The notes beneath the pieces are model-generated. The model did not search any database. It was not told the DNA's origin and saw only the letters and a list, made by a program, of their open reading frames with translations. From Streptomyces sp. NBC_01317 (GTDB lineage: Bacteria; Actinomycetota; Actinomycetes; Streptomycetales; Streptomycetaceae): 64,000 bases of DNA. The position numbers and the translations under genes were made by a program. Of the stretch, positions 8,253-17,742 are shown piece after piece (position 1 is the stretch's first letter; each line of letters starts with the position of its first letter). The stretch is taken from assembly GCF_035961655.1 (NCBI RefSeq), contig NZ_CP108393.1, forward strand, positions 5,379,001-5,443,000, given 5' to 3'.

Positions 8253-8508
8253 GTGGATGAAGACTCCTCGGCGGGCGCCGGCGGTTCGCTGTCCGGCATA
8301 ACGGTGTCGTATCAGGCCATTCGTCGCGGAGCCCCAAGAAACGCTGCGCTCATCCATGAAACATGTCCGGGCCGGGAAACGGATCGGGGTGGTTTGTGTG
8401 GATTGCCACTTCGGGGGCCGTACGGGCGGCGGGTGGCCGGGCCGAATATCGGTCGCGCCGGGCCGGGCCGGGGGCTAGGGTCGGGCGTTTTGGGAAAGGG
8501 GGGCTGTC

Positions 8509-9309
8509 GTGCGGCTCTACGCCGTGGTGGCCGCGGGTGGGTTCCGGCGCTATGCGACGTACCGGGTCGCCACGTTCGCGGGGATCTTCGCCAACACCGT
8601 GTTCGGTTTCATCCTGGCGTACACGTACATCGCGCTCTGGGACGAGCGGCCGGGGCTCGGCGGGTACGACCAGGCTCAGGCGCTCACCTATGTGTGGCTC
8701 GGCCAGGCGCTCCTGATGACCTGCGCCATGCTGGGCGGCAGTTTCCAGGACGAGCTGATCGAACGGATCCGTACCGGCGACATCGCCGTCGACCTCTACC
8801 GGCCCGCCGACCTCCAGCTGTGGTGGCTGGCGGGTGACCTGGGGCGGGCGGCCTTCCATCTGCTGGGCCGGGGGATCGTGCCGATGGTGCTCGGCGCCCT
8901 GGCCTTCGATCTGGCGCTGCCGTCGAATCCGTTGGTCTGGTCGGCCTTCCTGCTCTCCGTGCTGCTCGCGGTCGTGGTCAGCTTCGCGATCCGCTACCTG
9001 GTGGCGCTCAGCGCGTTCTGGCTGATGGACGGCGCGGGGGTGGGGCAGATGGCGATGCTGACCGGGATGTTCTTCTCGGGGCAGCTGCTGCCGCTGACCC
9101 TCTTCCCGGGGGCGCTCGGCACGGTGGCGCAGGCGCTGCCCTGGTCGTCGATGCTCCAGATCCCGGTGGACGTCCTGCTCGGCAAGCACACGGGGTGGGG
9201 GCTGGTGCAGGCGTACGGGTTCCAGGCGGGGTGGGCGGTGGCGTTGCTGGCGCTGGGGCGGGCGCTCCAGGGTGTCGCGACGCGGAGGGTGGTGGTGCAG
9301 GGTGGCTGA
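8509..9309 (+). CDS. ABC-2 family permease (PF06182 type), first subunit
   Basis: A 266-residue membrane protein starting at GTG 8509 (GGGAAAGGGGGG upstream). It has about six hydrophobic segments and begins RLYAVVAAGGFRRYATYRVA, the usual N-terminus of the DUF990/ABC-2-type permease family. With the next two genes it forms an exporter: two dissimilar permeases plus one ATPase. Relatives have been linked to export of toxic compounds, but the substrate here is unknown. The next gene starts before this one stops (8-bp overlap), so the subunits are translationally coupled. Confidence 0.88.
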   Translation: MRLYAVVAAGGFRRYATYRVATFAGIFANTVFGFILAYTYIALWDERPGLGGYDQAQALTYVWLGQALLMTCAMLGGSFQDELIERIRTGDIAVDLYRPADLQLWWLAGDLGRAAFHLLGRGIVPMVLGALAFDLALPSNPLVWSAFLLSVLLAVVVSFAIRYLVALSAFWLMDGAGVGQMAMLTGMFFSGQLLPLTLFPGALGTVAQALPWSSMLQIPVDVLLGKHTGWGLVQAYGFQAGWAVALLALGRALQGVATRRVVVQGG

Positions 9310-10186
9310 GGAGCTGTGGGTTTCCGGCGAACCGCGGATCGCCGGGGAGCGGTGGGCCCCCCGGGAGTCGTGGCGGGTCCGGCTGGGCAGCGGACTGCGG
9401 GCGTACGGGCTGATCGTGGCGATGTGGGTACGGTCCACGATGGCGTACCGCGCGTCCTTCGCCATGACCACGATCGGGACGTTCACCGCGTGTGCCCTGG
9501 ACTTCGTGGCGATCCTGCTGATGTTCTCCCACGTGGACTCGCTGGGCGGCTACGCGCTGCCCGAGGTGGCCTTCCTGTACGGGACGTCCAGCACGGCCTT
9601 CGGGCTGGCCGATCTGCTCATCGGCTCGATGGACCGGCTGGGCCGCCGGGTGCGCGACGGCACGCTCGACTCCCTGTTGGTGCGGCCGGTCCCGATACTC
9701 GCGCAGGTGGCGGCGGACCGGTTCGCGCCGCGCAGGCTGGGGCGGATCCTCCAGGGCGCGCTGGTGCTGGGCTTCGCGCTGGTCGCGCTGGACATCGACT
9801 GGACGCTCGTCCGGGTGCTGATGGTCCCGGTGATGATCGTGAGCGGGACGGCGATCTTCGCGGCGGTGTTCGTGGCGGGGGCCGCGTTCCAGTTCTGGGC
9901 GCAGGACGCCGCCGAGGTGCAGAACGCCTTCACGTACGGCGGGACGACCCTCCTCCAGTACCCGCCCTCGCTGTTCGCGAAGGACCTGGTGCGCGGGGTG
10001 ACCTTCGTGGTGCCGCTGGCCTTCGTCAACTGGTTCCCCGCGCTGTACGTGCTGGGGCGCGAGGTGCCGTTGGGGCTGCCGGAGGTGGTCGTGTTCCTGC
10101 CTCCGGTGGTGGCGGGGGTGTGCTGCGCGGCGGCGGGGGCGGCGTGGCGGGTGGGGTTGCGGTCGTACCGCAGTACGGGCAGTTAG
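9302..10186 (+). CDS. ABC-2 family permease, second subunit
   Basis: A 294-residue membrane protein starting at GTG 9302, inside the end of the preceding gene. It has six predicted helices and the family segment RASFAMTTIGTFTACALDFV; VRDGTLDSLLVRPVP is the conserved cytoplasmic loop of these permeases. It presumably pairs with the preceding permease to form the membrane pore driven by the ATPase downstream. Its stop is followed by three perfect 10-bp tandem repeats before the ATPase gene. Confidence 0.88.
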   Translation: MAEELWVSGEPRIAGERWAPRESWRVRLGSGLRAYGLIVAMWVRSTMAYRASFAMTTIGTFTACALDFVAILLMFSHVDSLGGYALPEVAFLYGTSSTAFGLADLLIGSMDRLGRRVRDGTLDSLLVRPVPILAQVAADRFAPRRLGRILQGALVLGFALVALDIDWTLVRVLMVPVMIVSGTAIFAAVFVAGAAFQFWAQDAAEVQNAFTYGGTTLLQYPPSLFAKDLVRGVTFVVPLAFVNWFPALYVLGREVPLGLPEVVVFLPPVVAGVCCAAAGAAWRVGLRSYRSTGS

Positions 10187-10190
10187 CGAA

Positions 10191-10230
10191 CCGAGAAGGA
10201 CCGAGAAGGACCGAGAAGGAACGAAAAGGA
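10191..10230. repeat. 10-bp tandem repeat between permease and ATPase genes
   Basis: CCGAGAAGGA occurs three times back to back (10191-10220), followed by a diverged copy ACGAAAAGGA (10221-10230). Each unit contains a GAAGGA purine run resembling a ribosome site, ahead of the GTG at 10250. Confidence 0.92.
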
Positions 10231-10249
10231 TAAGGAAGGGACTGGACCG

Positions 10250-11296
10250 GTGGACGACGACACGGATTTCATCGTGCTGGACGGGATCGAGAAGGTCTTC
10301 GACGTCCGGCGCAAGGTGGGCCGCTTCCGTAGGGAGAAGCAGCAGGTCCGGGCGGTGGACGGGATCAGCTTCCGGGTGCCGCGCGGCGAGATGGTCGGCT
10401 ACATCGGCCCTAACGGCGCCGGCAAGTCCACCACCATCAAGATGCTCACCGGCATCCTGACGCCGAGCGGGGGCCGGCTGCGGGTCGCGGGCATCGACCC
10501 GTCGCGGGAGCGTACGCGCCTGGCGCAGCGCATCGGCGTCGTCTTCGGGCAGCGCACCACGCTGTGGTGGGACCTGCCGCTGATCGACTCGTACCGTCTG
10601 ATGCACCGCATGTACCGCGTCCCGGACGCGCGGTACAAGGCGAATCTGGCGCGCTGCGTCGAACTCCTCGACCTCGGGGAGCTGTTGAACGTACCGGTAC
10701 GGCAACTCTCGCTCGGCCAGCGGATGCGCGGCGACATCGCGGCGGCCCTGCTGCACGACCCCGAGGTGCTCTACCTGGACGAGCCGACGATCGGGCTCGA
10801 CGTGATCTCCAAGGCGAAGGTCCGGGATTTCCTGCGGCAGTTGAACGGGGAGCGCGGGACGACGGTGCTGCTCACCACCCACGACCTGACCGACATCGAG
10901 CAGCTCTGCAAGCGGGTGATGGTGATCGACCACGGCAGGCTGCTGTACGACGGGGCGCTGGCCGGGCTGCACGTGGTGGGCGAGAGCGAGCGGACGCTGG
11001 TGGTCGACCTGGAGCGTGAACTCCCGCCGGTGGAGGTGGTGGGGGCGCGGGTGGTGAAGGTGGAGGGGCCGCGGCAGTGGCTGGCGTTCCCGGCGGCGGC
11101 TTCGGCGGCGCCGCTGGTGGCGCGGATCGCGGCGGAATATCCGCTGGTGGACCTGTCGGTGCGGGAGCCGGACATCGAGACGGTGATCGCGAAGATGTAC
11201 GCGGAGAGGCCGGAGGCGGGGGACTCCGCTTCCGAGGGCGCACCGGTTCGTACTGGCGACCGTTTGGGCACTGACCGTTCGAAGCTCCCGCACTAG
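10250..11296 (+). CDS. ABC transporter ATP-binding protein of the ABC-2 exporter
   Basis: A 348-residue ATPase starting at GTG 10250, preceded by TAAGGAAGGG. Walker A is GPNGAGKS (53-60), the signature is LSLGQRMRGD, Walker B is VLYLDEPTIGLD, and the switch His is in TTHDLTD. VFGQRTTLWWDLP is the Q-loop variant typical of ATPases partnering DUF990 permeases. A C-terminal extension of about 90 residues after the nucleotide-binding domain may be regulatory. It powers the two permeases immediately upstream. Confidence 0.93.
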   Translation: MDDDTDFIVLDGIEKVFDVRRKVGRFRREKQQVRAVDGISFRVPRGEMVGYIGPNGAGKSTTIKMLTGILTPSGGRLRVAGIDPSRERTRLAQRIGVVFGQRTTLWWDLPLIDSYRLMHRMYRVPDARYKANLARCVELLDLGELLNVPVRQLSLGQRMRGDIAAALLHDPEVLYLDEPTIGLDVISKAKVRDFLRQLNGERGTTVLLTTHDLTDIEQLCKRVMVIDHGRLLYDGALAGLHVVGESERTLVVDLERELPPVEVVGARVVKVEGPRQWLAFPAAASAAPLVARIAAEYPLVDLSVREPDIETVIAKMYAERPEAGDSASEGAPVRTGDRLGTDRSKLPH

Positions 11297-11299
11297 GCT
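11271..11299 (+). promoter_or_regulatory. Promoter of the DUF1707 gene (leaderless)
   Basis: CTGACC (11271-11276), a 17-bp spacer and TAGGCT (11294-11299) match the Streptomyces housekeeping sigma consensus. ATG 11306 begins six bases after the -10, so the mRNA is probably leaderless. The promoter lies inside the end of the ABC ATPase gene. Confidence 0.6.
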
Positions 11300-11305
11300 G
11301 GTTCC

Positions 11306-12010
11306 ATGACGAGCGAGCAGCCAGAGACGCGTGCCTCCGACGCCGAGCGGGAGCGGGTCGCCGAGCGTTTGCGCGAGGCTGTGGCCGAAGGGCGCCTCGA
11401 CATGGACGAGTTCGAGGAACGCCTCGGGGCCGCGCTCCAGGCCCGTACCCATGGCGAGTTGGCGCCACTGGTCCGGGACCTCCCCGCGCCGGGGACGACG
11501 GCCGATCTGGTGTCCGGTGCCAGGTCCACCGCCGGGTCCGCCGTGGGGTCCGGCGGCGACGCCGGCTGGGCGGACCGGGTCGGCAGCGGTGAGCCGACGT
11601 CCACCGGCGGATTCGCGTTCTGGAGCGGCTTCAGCCGTAAAGGGACCTGGACGGTCGGCCGTACGTTCACGGGCGTCGTGTTCCAGGCGGGCGGCGAGAT
11701 CGACCTGCGCGAGGCGCGGTTCGCGGACCGGGACGTGGTGATCCGCTGCGTGGCGATCATGGGCGGGATCGACGTGGTCGTGCCGCCGGGGATGCACGTC
11801 CAGGTCAACGGCTTCGGTTTCATGGGCGGGTTCGACCAGGTGGGCGGGGGCGAGGTGGATCCGGGGGCGCCGCGGGTGGTGGTCACCGGGTTCGCGCTGA
11901 TGGGCGGGGTCGGCGTCAAGCGCAAGCTGAGGGAGGCGGACCGGCTCCGTCTCAAGGAAGAGCGCAAGAGGCTCAAGCTGGAGAAGAAGGCGGAGCGCAA
12001 ACAGCTCTGA
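11306..12010 (+). CDS. DUF1707 and cell-wall-active antibiotic response (LiaF-like) domain protein
   Basis: A 234-residue soluble protein. Residues about 10-60 (RASDAERERVAERLREAVAEGRLDM then FEERL) form DUF1707, a short helical domain at the N-terminus of many actinobacterial membrane or regulatory proteins. Residues about 110-210 form the beta-helical repeat of the LiaF/YvqF C-terminal domain (VVIRCVAIMGGIDVVVPPG, VTGFALMGGVGV). The tail is Lys/Arg-rich and coiled-coil-like. No membrane helix is present, unlike classical LiaF. A cell-envelope stress role is inferred from the domains only. Confidence 0.88.
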   Translation: MTSEQPETRASDAERERVAERLREAVAEGRLDMDEFEERLGAALQARTHGELAPLVRDLPAPGTTADLVSGARSTAGSAVGSGGDAGWADRVGSGEPTSTGGFAFWSGFSRKGTWTVGRTFTGVVFQAGGEIDLREARFADRDVVIRCVAIMGGIDVVVPPGMHVQVNGFGFMGGFDQVGGGEVDPGAPRVVVTGFALMGGVGVKRKLREADRLRLKEERKRLKLEKKAERKQL

Positions 12011-12059
12011 CCCGGTGCTGATCCAGCTCTGATCCGGTGCTGATCCCGCCCTGATCCGG
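12002..12059. repeat. 22-bp tandem repeat spanning the DUF1707 gene stop
   Basis: CAGCTCTGACCCGGTGCTGA at 12002 repeats as CAGCTCTGATCCGGTGCTGA at 12024 (21/22 identical over the full unit), with a partial third copy from 12046. The first unit contains the stop codon. Confidence 0.9.
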
Positions 12060-12085
12060 AACGCCACCGCTCACCGAAACGGGTC

Positions 12086-13459
12086 CTACAACTGCGCGGC
12101 GCTCCGCGCCTCCAGGACCGCCAGGTCCAGGGCCCGGCCCATCACCCGGTACCCCTCGTCGCTCGGGTGCAGATGGTCGCCGGAGTCGTACGCCGGGTAC
12201 AGCCGGTCCGGCGCGTACGGGTCGCGCAGCGCCCGGTCGAAGTCGACCACGTCGTCGAAGACCCCGCCCGCCCGGATCGCCTCGTTCACGCGCTGGCGCA
12301 CGACCTCCCCGGCGGCGGTGTGACCGCCGTACCCGCCGAACGGTGTGAGGGTCGAGCCGATCACCCGCAGACCGCGGGTGTGTGCCTGCGCGGTGAGGTC
12401 CTCCAGAGCGCCGATGATCCTGGCGGGGTCCCGTTCCCGCCCGGCCAGGATGTCGTTGATGCCGAGGTCGACGACCACCGCGCGGACGCCCGCCCGGTCG
12501 AGGACGTCACTGCGGAACCGTACGAGACCGCTCGCGCCCTTTCCGCGTTCCACCCCGCTTCCTAGGAGGCGGTTGCCACCGATGCCTTCGTTGAGGACTC
12601 CGATGTGCCGGTCGCGCAGCCGGGCGGCGAGGTGGTCGGGCCAGCGCCGGTTCGTGTCGGGGTGGGAGCCCACACCGTCGGTGATGGAGTCACCGAAGGT
12701 GACAACGGCGCCCCGCGCGTCGGCGGCGAGGACGTCGACGGCCGTCAGGTAGCGCCAGCTGGTGGTCGGCAGGGTGTACGCGCGTCCGCCGATGTCCTCC
12801 GTACGGTCGCCGCGTGCGAGGTACGAGGTCTGGAGAGCGTTGCGGTGGTACGTCACCGGCCCTCCGGCGGCCGGGGTGTAGACCGTCACCAGCAGATCGC
12901 CGCCGGGCGGCAGGCGCAGGGGCACGGCGTCGCTGACGACCTGGCCGCCGGGCGGGACGGTGACGGCGGGGGCGTGACCGAACGTCACGCGGCGCATGGT
13001 CCCGGCGAGGGCCGACGCGCCGCCCCCACCGGCGGTCGTGTCGGCCGCGTTGACCGCGCCGGTTCCACTACTCCTGCCTGTCCCGCCGCCCGGCCCCCGG
13101 AGCGCCACGGACGCGTGACCGATGCGCAGGTCCCCGGAGCCGTACCGGTTGGAGAGGGTGATCCGGACGCTCGTACCGCCGATGCTGGTGTGCACGATGT
13201 TGCGGACGGAACGCCCGGGGTAGCCGTGCGGCGCGCCCGGCTCGGGTCCGCCCGGCGCCGCGGCCCAGGTGCCCGTCCAGGCACCGGCGGAGGCGGGCGC
13301 CGCGGTGCCGAGGGACGTACGCCCCGGGGAGGCGCCGGGGCGGGCGCCTCCGGAGCCGTACCCGTATCCGAACCCGAAGCCCGAGACGATGGCGGCGCAG
13401 ACCAGCGCCACCACCCCTATGAGAGCCCCGAGCAGGGCGAATCCACGAGGTCGTGTCAT
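12086..13459 (-). CDS. Secreted SGNH/GDSL hydrolase
   Basis: A 457-residue esterase-type hydrolase. ATG 13459 follows GAGGAGAG; the N-terminal hydrophobic helix (FALLGALIGVVALVCAAIV) is a signal peptide or anchor. A roughly 180-residue beta-rich domain precedes the catalytic SGNH domain. Its blocks are GDSITDG (nucleophile Ser), GIGGNRLL, LGINDI and the C-terminal D-x-x-HPSDEGY with catalytic Asp and His. This two-domain layout occurs in Streptomyces extracellular GDSL enzymes; the substrate is unknown. It is divergent from the DUF445 gene. Confidence 0.92.
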   Translation of the reverse strand: MTRPRGFALLGALIGVVALVCAAIVSGFGFGYGYGSGGARPGASPGRTSLGTAAPASAGAWTGTWAAAPGGPEPGAPHGYPGRSVRNIVHTSIGGTSVRITLSNRYGSGDLRIGHASVALRGPGGGTGRSSGTGAVNAADTTAGGGGASALAGTMRRVTFGHAPAVTVPPGGQVVSDAVPLRLPPGGDLLVTVYTPAAGGPVTYHRNALQTSYLARGDRTEDIGGRAYTLPTTSWRYLTAVDVLAADARGAVVTFGDSITDGVGSHPDTNRRWPDHLAARLRDRHIGVLNEGIGGNRLLGSGVERGKGASGLVRFRSDVLDRAGVRAVVVDLGINDILAGRERDPARIIGALEDLTAQAHTRGLRVIGSTLTPFGGYGGHTAAGEVVRQRVNEAIRAGGVFDDVVDFDRALRDPYAPDRLYPAYDSGDHLHPSDEGYRVMGRALDLAVLEARSAAQL

Positions 13460-13624
13460 GGCCCCGGTCTCTCCTCGCGTCGGTCGCCCCATGGGTCCCG
13501 TGCGTACGGGACGCATCTCCGGGAACTCGATGTGCGCCCCGGGAGTACCACAGGTAGGGACAATGCGTACGGGTGGAATTGTGCACGAGCTGGGGCACGA
13601 TACGTACGCGGACGGGTGGAGCGG

Positions 13625-15031
13625 ATGGAACGTACCAACAAGGGGAGAGCGGCCGGACCTGACACGGACGCCGGCGGTTCTCCCGACTCGGACGCGGGCC
13701 GTCCTCCCGGCACGGGCGCGGGCCGCCCTGCCGGCCGCTCCGGGGGGCTGCCCGTCGGCGGGCTGCCCGCCTTCTCGTACACGGCGGCGGACGAGGAGAA
13801 ACGGCGGGGCGTCCGCCGGATGAAGACCACCGCCGGCGGGCTGCTGCTGCTCGTCGCGGTGATCTACGTGCTCGCCACCTGGGCGAAGAACTCGGGCGTG
13901 GACGGCTGGCCGGGCTATGTCGCGGCGGCGGCCGAGGCGGGGATGGTGGGCGCGCTGGCGGACTGGTTCGCGGTGACGGCGCTGTTCCGGCGCCCGCTGG
14001 GCCTGCCCATCCCGCACACCGCGATCATCCCGAACAAGAAGGACCAGCTGGGCACGTCCCTGGGCGCGTTCGTCGGGGAGAACTTCCTGTCCGCGGATGT
14101 CGTACGGGCCCGGCTGCGGGCGCTCGGCATCGGCGGCCGGCTCGGTTCCTGGCTCGCCGAACCGGCCCACGCGGACCGGGTGACGGCCGAACTGTCCACG
14201 GCGCTGCGGGGCGCCCTGACCGTGCTGCGGGACTCGGACGTGCAGGCCGTGGTCGGCGAGGCGATCACGCGGCGCGCGGACGCGGCGGAGATCGCGCCGG
14301 GGCTCGGCAAGATGCTCGACCGGATCGTCTCGGACGGGGCGCACCACCGCGCCGTGGACCTGATCTGCACGCGAGCGCACGACTGGCTGGTGGAGCACGG
14401 CGACTCGGTCATGGACGCCGTGCAGGGCGGGGCGCCGGGCTGGACGCCGCGGTTCGTGGACCGCAAGATCGGCGACCGCGTGTACCGGGAGCTGCTGCGG
14501 TTCGTCACGGAGATGCGGGACATGCCGGGGCACCCGGCGCGGGGCGCGATCGACCGCTTCCTGCGGGACTTCGCGGTGGACCTCCAGTCGGACACGGACA
14601 CGCGGGCGCGGGTCGAGCGCCTGAAGTCGGAGCTGCTGGCCCGGCCGGAGGTGCAGGACATCATCGCGTCGGCGTGGTCCTCCGTACGCGGAATGATCAT
14701 CTCGGCGGCGAGCGACGACCACAGTGAACTGCGCCTGCGGGCGCGGGCCTCGCTGCTGTCCCTGGGGGCGCGGCTGGCGACGGACGGGCGGCTCCAGCGG
14801 AAGGTGGAGGGCTGGGTGGAGGACGCGGCGGGGTATGTCGTGTCGACGTACCGGGGGGAGATCACGTCGCTGATCTCGGACACGGTGAAGAGCTGGGACG
14901 CGAACGACACGTCCCGCAAGATCGAGGCGAACATCGGGCGTGACCTTCAGTTCATCCGCATCAACGGGACGGTGGTGGGGGCGCTGGCGGGTCTGGTGAT
15001 CTATACGGTGTCGCACGCGCTGGGGGCGTGA
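13625..15031 (+). CDS. DUF445 family membrane protein
   Basis: A 468-residue protein with a disordered Gly/Pro/Asp N-terminus (about 1-45), one membrane helix (GLLLLVAVIYVLATWA) and the DUF445 core beginning VAAAAEAGMVGALADWFAVT and PIPHTAIIPNKKDQLG. The long helical middle resembles a periplasmic or extracellular coiled stalk. The C-terminus has a second hydrophobic segment (VVGALAGLVIYTV). Related to YjiN and YheB proteins of unknown role. ATG 13625 follows a weak GGTGGAGCGG site. Confidence 0.9.
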   Translation: MERTNKGRAAGPDTDAGGSPDSDAGRPPGTGAGRPAGRSGGLPVGGLPAFSYTAADEEKRRGVRRMKTTAGGLLLLVAVIYVLATWAKNSGVDGWPGYVAAAAEAGMVGALADWFAVTALFRRPLGLPIPHTAIIPNKKDQLGTSLGAFVGENFLSADVVRARLRALGIGGRLGSWLAEPAHADRVTAELSTALRGALTVLRDSDVQAVVGEAITRRADAAEIAPGLGKMLDRIVSDGAHHRAVDLICTRAHDWLVEHGDSVMDAVQGGAPGWTPRFVDRKIGDRVYRELLRFVTEMRDMPGHPARGAIDRFLRDFAVDLQSDTDTRARVERLKSELLARPEVQDIIASAWSSVRGMIISAASDDHSELRLRARASLLSLGARLATDGRLQRKVEGWVEDAAGYVVSTYRGEITSLISDTVKSWDANDTSRKIEANIGRDLQFIRINGTVVGALAGLVIYTVSHALGA

Positions 15032-15100
15032 GGTCGGCGGATCCCCGGCGGCGCCATCCTCCCCGCGTGCGACCCGATGATGGGGCCGGGGCATGGGCTG

Positions 15101-17605
15101 TCAGTAGCCGGGCAGCGGCTGCTCGCACCAGATGGTCTTGCCGGTGGTCGTCTGGCGCGTGCCCCAGCTCTGGGTGAGGCCGGCGACGAGCAGCAGCCCC
15201 CGCCCGCCCTCGTCCGTCTCCCTGGCGCGGCGCAGGTGCGGCGCGGTGCTGCTGCCGTCGGAGACCTCGCAGATCAGGGTGCGGTCGCGGATGATCCGCA
15301 GCCGGATGGGGGGCGCGCCGTGGCGGACGGCGTTCGTGACGAGTTCGCTGGCCACCAGTTCCGTGATGAAGGCGGCCTCCGCGAGCCCCCACGCGTCGAG
15401 CTGGTCGACGACCAGTCTCCGGGCCCGTTCGACCTCGGCGGGATCGGCGGGGATGTCCCAGGTGGCGACCTGATCGGGCGACAGGGCGCGCGTACGGGCG
15501 AGCAGCAGGGCCACGTCGTCGGCCGGGCGTTCGGGGAGCAGAGCGCCGGTCACGATGTCGCACGCCTCCTCCAGCGTCGCGGCGGGCCGCGCCAGCGCCC
15601 GGCACAGCTCGGCGATGCCCCGGTCGATGTCGTGTTCGCGGGACTCGATCAGGCCGTCGGTGTAGAGGGCGAGCACGCTGGAGGGCTCCAGCTCCAGTTC
15701 GGTGGTCTCGAAGGGGAGGCCGCCGATCCCGAGGGGAGGACCGATGTGGCCGGTGACCGGTGCCACCGACCCGTCGGGGGTGATGACGACGGGGAGCGGG
15801 TGGCCGGCGGTGGCCAGGGTGCAGCGGCGGGAGACGGGGTCGTACACCGCGTACAGGCAGGTGGCTCCGAGGTCGGCCACGGCTGCCGGATCGTGCAGTT
15901 CCGCGCTGTACTGCTCGCCGTCGGCGAGACGGATGACCAGGTCGTCGAGGTGGGTGAGGAGTTCGTCGGGCGGCAGGTCGACATCGGCCAGCGTACGGAC
16001 GGCGGTGCGCAGCCGGCCCATGGCCGCGGCGGCGTGCAGGCCGTGGCCGACGACGTCGCCGACGACGAGGGCGACCCGGGTGCCCGACAGCGGGATCACG
16101 TCGAACCAGTCGCCGCCGACCCCGCCCAGCTCGCCGGTGGGCAGGTAGCGGGAGGCCACCTCCACGGCGGCCTGCTCGGGCAGCCGCTGGGGGAGGAGAC
16201 TGCGCTGGAGGGTGAGCGCGGTGGAGCGCTCGCGGGTGTACCGGCGGGCGTTGTCGATGGCCACGGCGCCCTTCGCCGCCAGTTCCTCGGCGAGGGAGAC
16301 GTCCTCCTCGTCGAACGGCTCGTCCTGCCGCGAGCGCCAGAAGCTGAGCACGCCCATCGTGTCGCCCCGGGAGAGCATCGGCGCGGTGATGAGCGAGTGG
16401 ACGCCCTCCGCGAGGATGCGCCCGGCGTACTCCGGATCCCCGGCCCGCCAGGAGGTCGACGTCCGCAGGTCGGCCTCGATGTGGCCGAGCCGGGTGCTGA
16501 GGCTGCGCGCGTACAGGGTGGTGGACGGGGGCGTGCGCCGGGTCCCGACGGGGCGGAAGGGGTGGTCCTCACGGATGCCGCCGACCGCGATTCTCTGGAG
16601 CTCTCCCGCGCCGGGCAGCTCTCCCGCCCCGGCCGGCGGCACCTCGCCGTGTACGGGGGTCAGGAGGTCGGCGGTGGCGAAGTCGGCGAACTGCGGCACG
16701 ACCACCTGGACCAGTTCCCGCGCGGTCTGTTCGACGTCGAGCGTGGTGCCGACCGACACGCTGGTGTTGTAGAGCAGCCGCAGGCGCCGGCGCGCCGCCT
16801 CGGTCCGGCCGCGGCTCTCCTGGAGGGATCGGACCATGGTGTTGAAGGACGCGCCCAGCGCCCCGATCTCGGAGGGACCCGTCGTCTCCATGCGCACGCT
16901 GAGGTCGCCGTCCGCGATCTGTTTCGCCACGGCGGCCGCCTTGCGCGCCGGGCGTACGATCGCGCGGGACTGGTAGACGGCGAAGCCGACGATGAGCAGG
17001 ATCGACGCGCCGAGCCCGGCGGACGCCGCGATCACGGCCCGGTCGGCGTTGGCGGTGGCGGTGTCCGTCCGTTCGTCGAGCAGTTCGCGCTCGGAGGTCA
17101 TGTAGTGGGTGAAATCGGCCCGCAGCGTGTCGGCGAGCCGCTTCCCCCGTGCCGTCGTCAGCAGGCTCGACACGTTGGGATCGCCCCGCTGGGCGGCGCT
17201 GACCAGCGGAATCGAGTAGGTGCGGATGTACGAGTCGACGCCCCGCGTGATCTTGTCCGCGAGCCGTTTCTGTCCGGGGGACGTGGCGTGCGCCTGGAAA
17301 TCCCGCGACTGTGTGGGAAAGGCCTTGAGGGCGGCCCGCCAGGGTTCCAGGAACACGTCCTGCCTGGTGATGACAAATCCCCGCTGCCCGGTTTCGAGAT
17401 TGGCGAGCAGCTGTTCGAACCGTTCGGTTTCGACCACGCCCATGCGGGTCTCTTTGCGCGCGTCCGCCGAATCGCGCATGCCGTTGATCGCCCACAGCAT
17501 GAAACCGAAGATCAACCCGATCAGCAGCGCGAGCAGGCCGCTCGCCACGACGGTGAGCCGGGTCAGACCCCATCGCAGGTCCTTCCCCGGCACCTGTCTC
17601 CTCAT
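15101..17605 (-). CDS. SpoIIE-type PP2C phosphatase with CHASE3-like sensor, HAMP, GAF and RsbW-like kinase domains
   Basis: A roughly 834-residue membrane signalling protein. Domains in order: membrane helix; extracytoplasmic CHASE3-like segment (ETGQRGFVITRQDVFLEPW); second helix; HAMP (VRPARKAAAVAKQIADGDL); GAF; SpoIIE phosphatase with metal motifs VGGDWFDV and VGDVVGHG; and a C-terminal HATPase_c anti-sigma kinase-like domain (TELVASELVTNAVRHG, GRGLLLV). It probably controls a sigma/anti-sigma partner switch by dephosphorylating an anti-anti-sigma factor. The start is uncertain: ATG 17605 is used, ATG 17617 and GTG 17593 (GAGGAG just upstream) are alternatives, and GTG 17650 abuts its own GGAGG. 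Confidence 0.9.
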   Translation of the reverse strand: MRRQVPGKDLRWGLTRLTVVASGLLALLIGLIFGFMLWAINGMRDSADARKETRMGVVETERFEQLLANLETGQRGFVITRQDVFLEPWRAALKAFPTQSRDFQAHATSPGQKRLADKITRGVDSYIRTYSIPLVSAAQRGDPNVSSLLTTARGKRLADTLRADFTHYMTSERELLDERTDTATANADRAVIAASAGLGASILLIVGFAVYQSRAIVRPARKAAAVAKQIADGDLSVRMETTGPSEIGALGASFNTMVRSLQESRGRTEAARRRLRLLYNTSVSVGTTLDVEQTARELVQVVVPQFADFATADLLTPVHGEVPPAGAGELPGAGELQRIAVGGIREDHPFRPVGTRRTPPSTTLYARSLSTRLGHIEADLRTSTSWRAGDPEYAGRILAEGVHSLITAPMLSRGDTMGVLSFWRSRQDEPFDEEDVSLAEELAAKGAVAIDNARRYTRERSTALTLQRSLLPQRLPEQAAVEVASRYLPTGELGGVGGDWFDVIPLSGTRVALVVGDVVGHGLHAAAAMGRLRTAVRTLADVDLPPDELLTHLDDLVIRLADGEQYSAELHDPAAVADLGATCLYAVYDPVSRRCTLATAGHPLPVVITPDGSVAPVTGHIGPPLGIGGLPFETTELELEPSSVLALYTDGLIESREHDIDRGIAELCRALARPAATLEEACDIVTGALLPERPADDVALLLARTRALSPDQVATWDIPADPAEVERARRLVVDQLDAWGLAEAAFITELVASELVTNAVRHGAPPIRLRIIRDRTLICEVSDGSSTAPHLRRARETDEGGRGLLLVAGLTQSWGTRQTTTGKTIWCEQPLPGY

Positions 17606-17742
17606 GGCCCACATCATGCCTGGAGCGGGCGGTTTATGCCGGTTTCGCACCTCCCCCGGGGGCGGCGGGGGCGGGACGGCGCTGCTCAGCCGCGAGGGTC
17701 ACTGTGCCCAGCCGCGAGGGTCACTGTGCTCAGTGACCGTGC

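Noticed and set aside
10191..10230. CRISPR-like direct repeats
   Set aside because: Units are 10 bp, contiguous and without spacers; the same holds for 25706-25795 and 56908-57005.
9008..12067. 1019-codon minus-strand frame across the ABC genes
   Set aside because: Shadow frame in high-GC DNA, overlapping three convincing plus-strand genes.
17650..17650. GTG 17650 as start of the SpoIIE protein
   Set aside because: The only Shine-Dalgarno-like GGAGG directly abuts this GTG, leaving no spacing.
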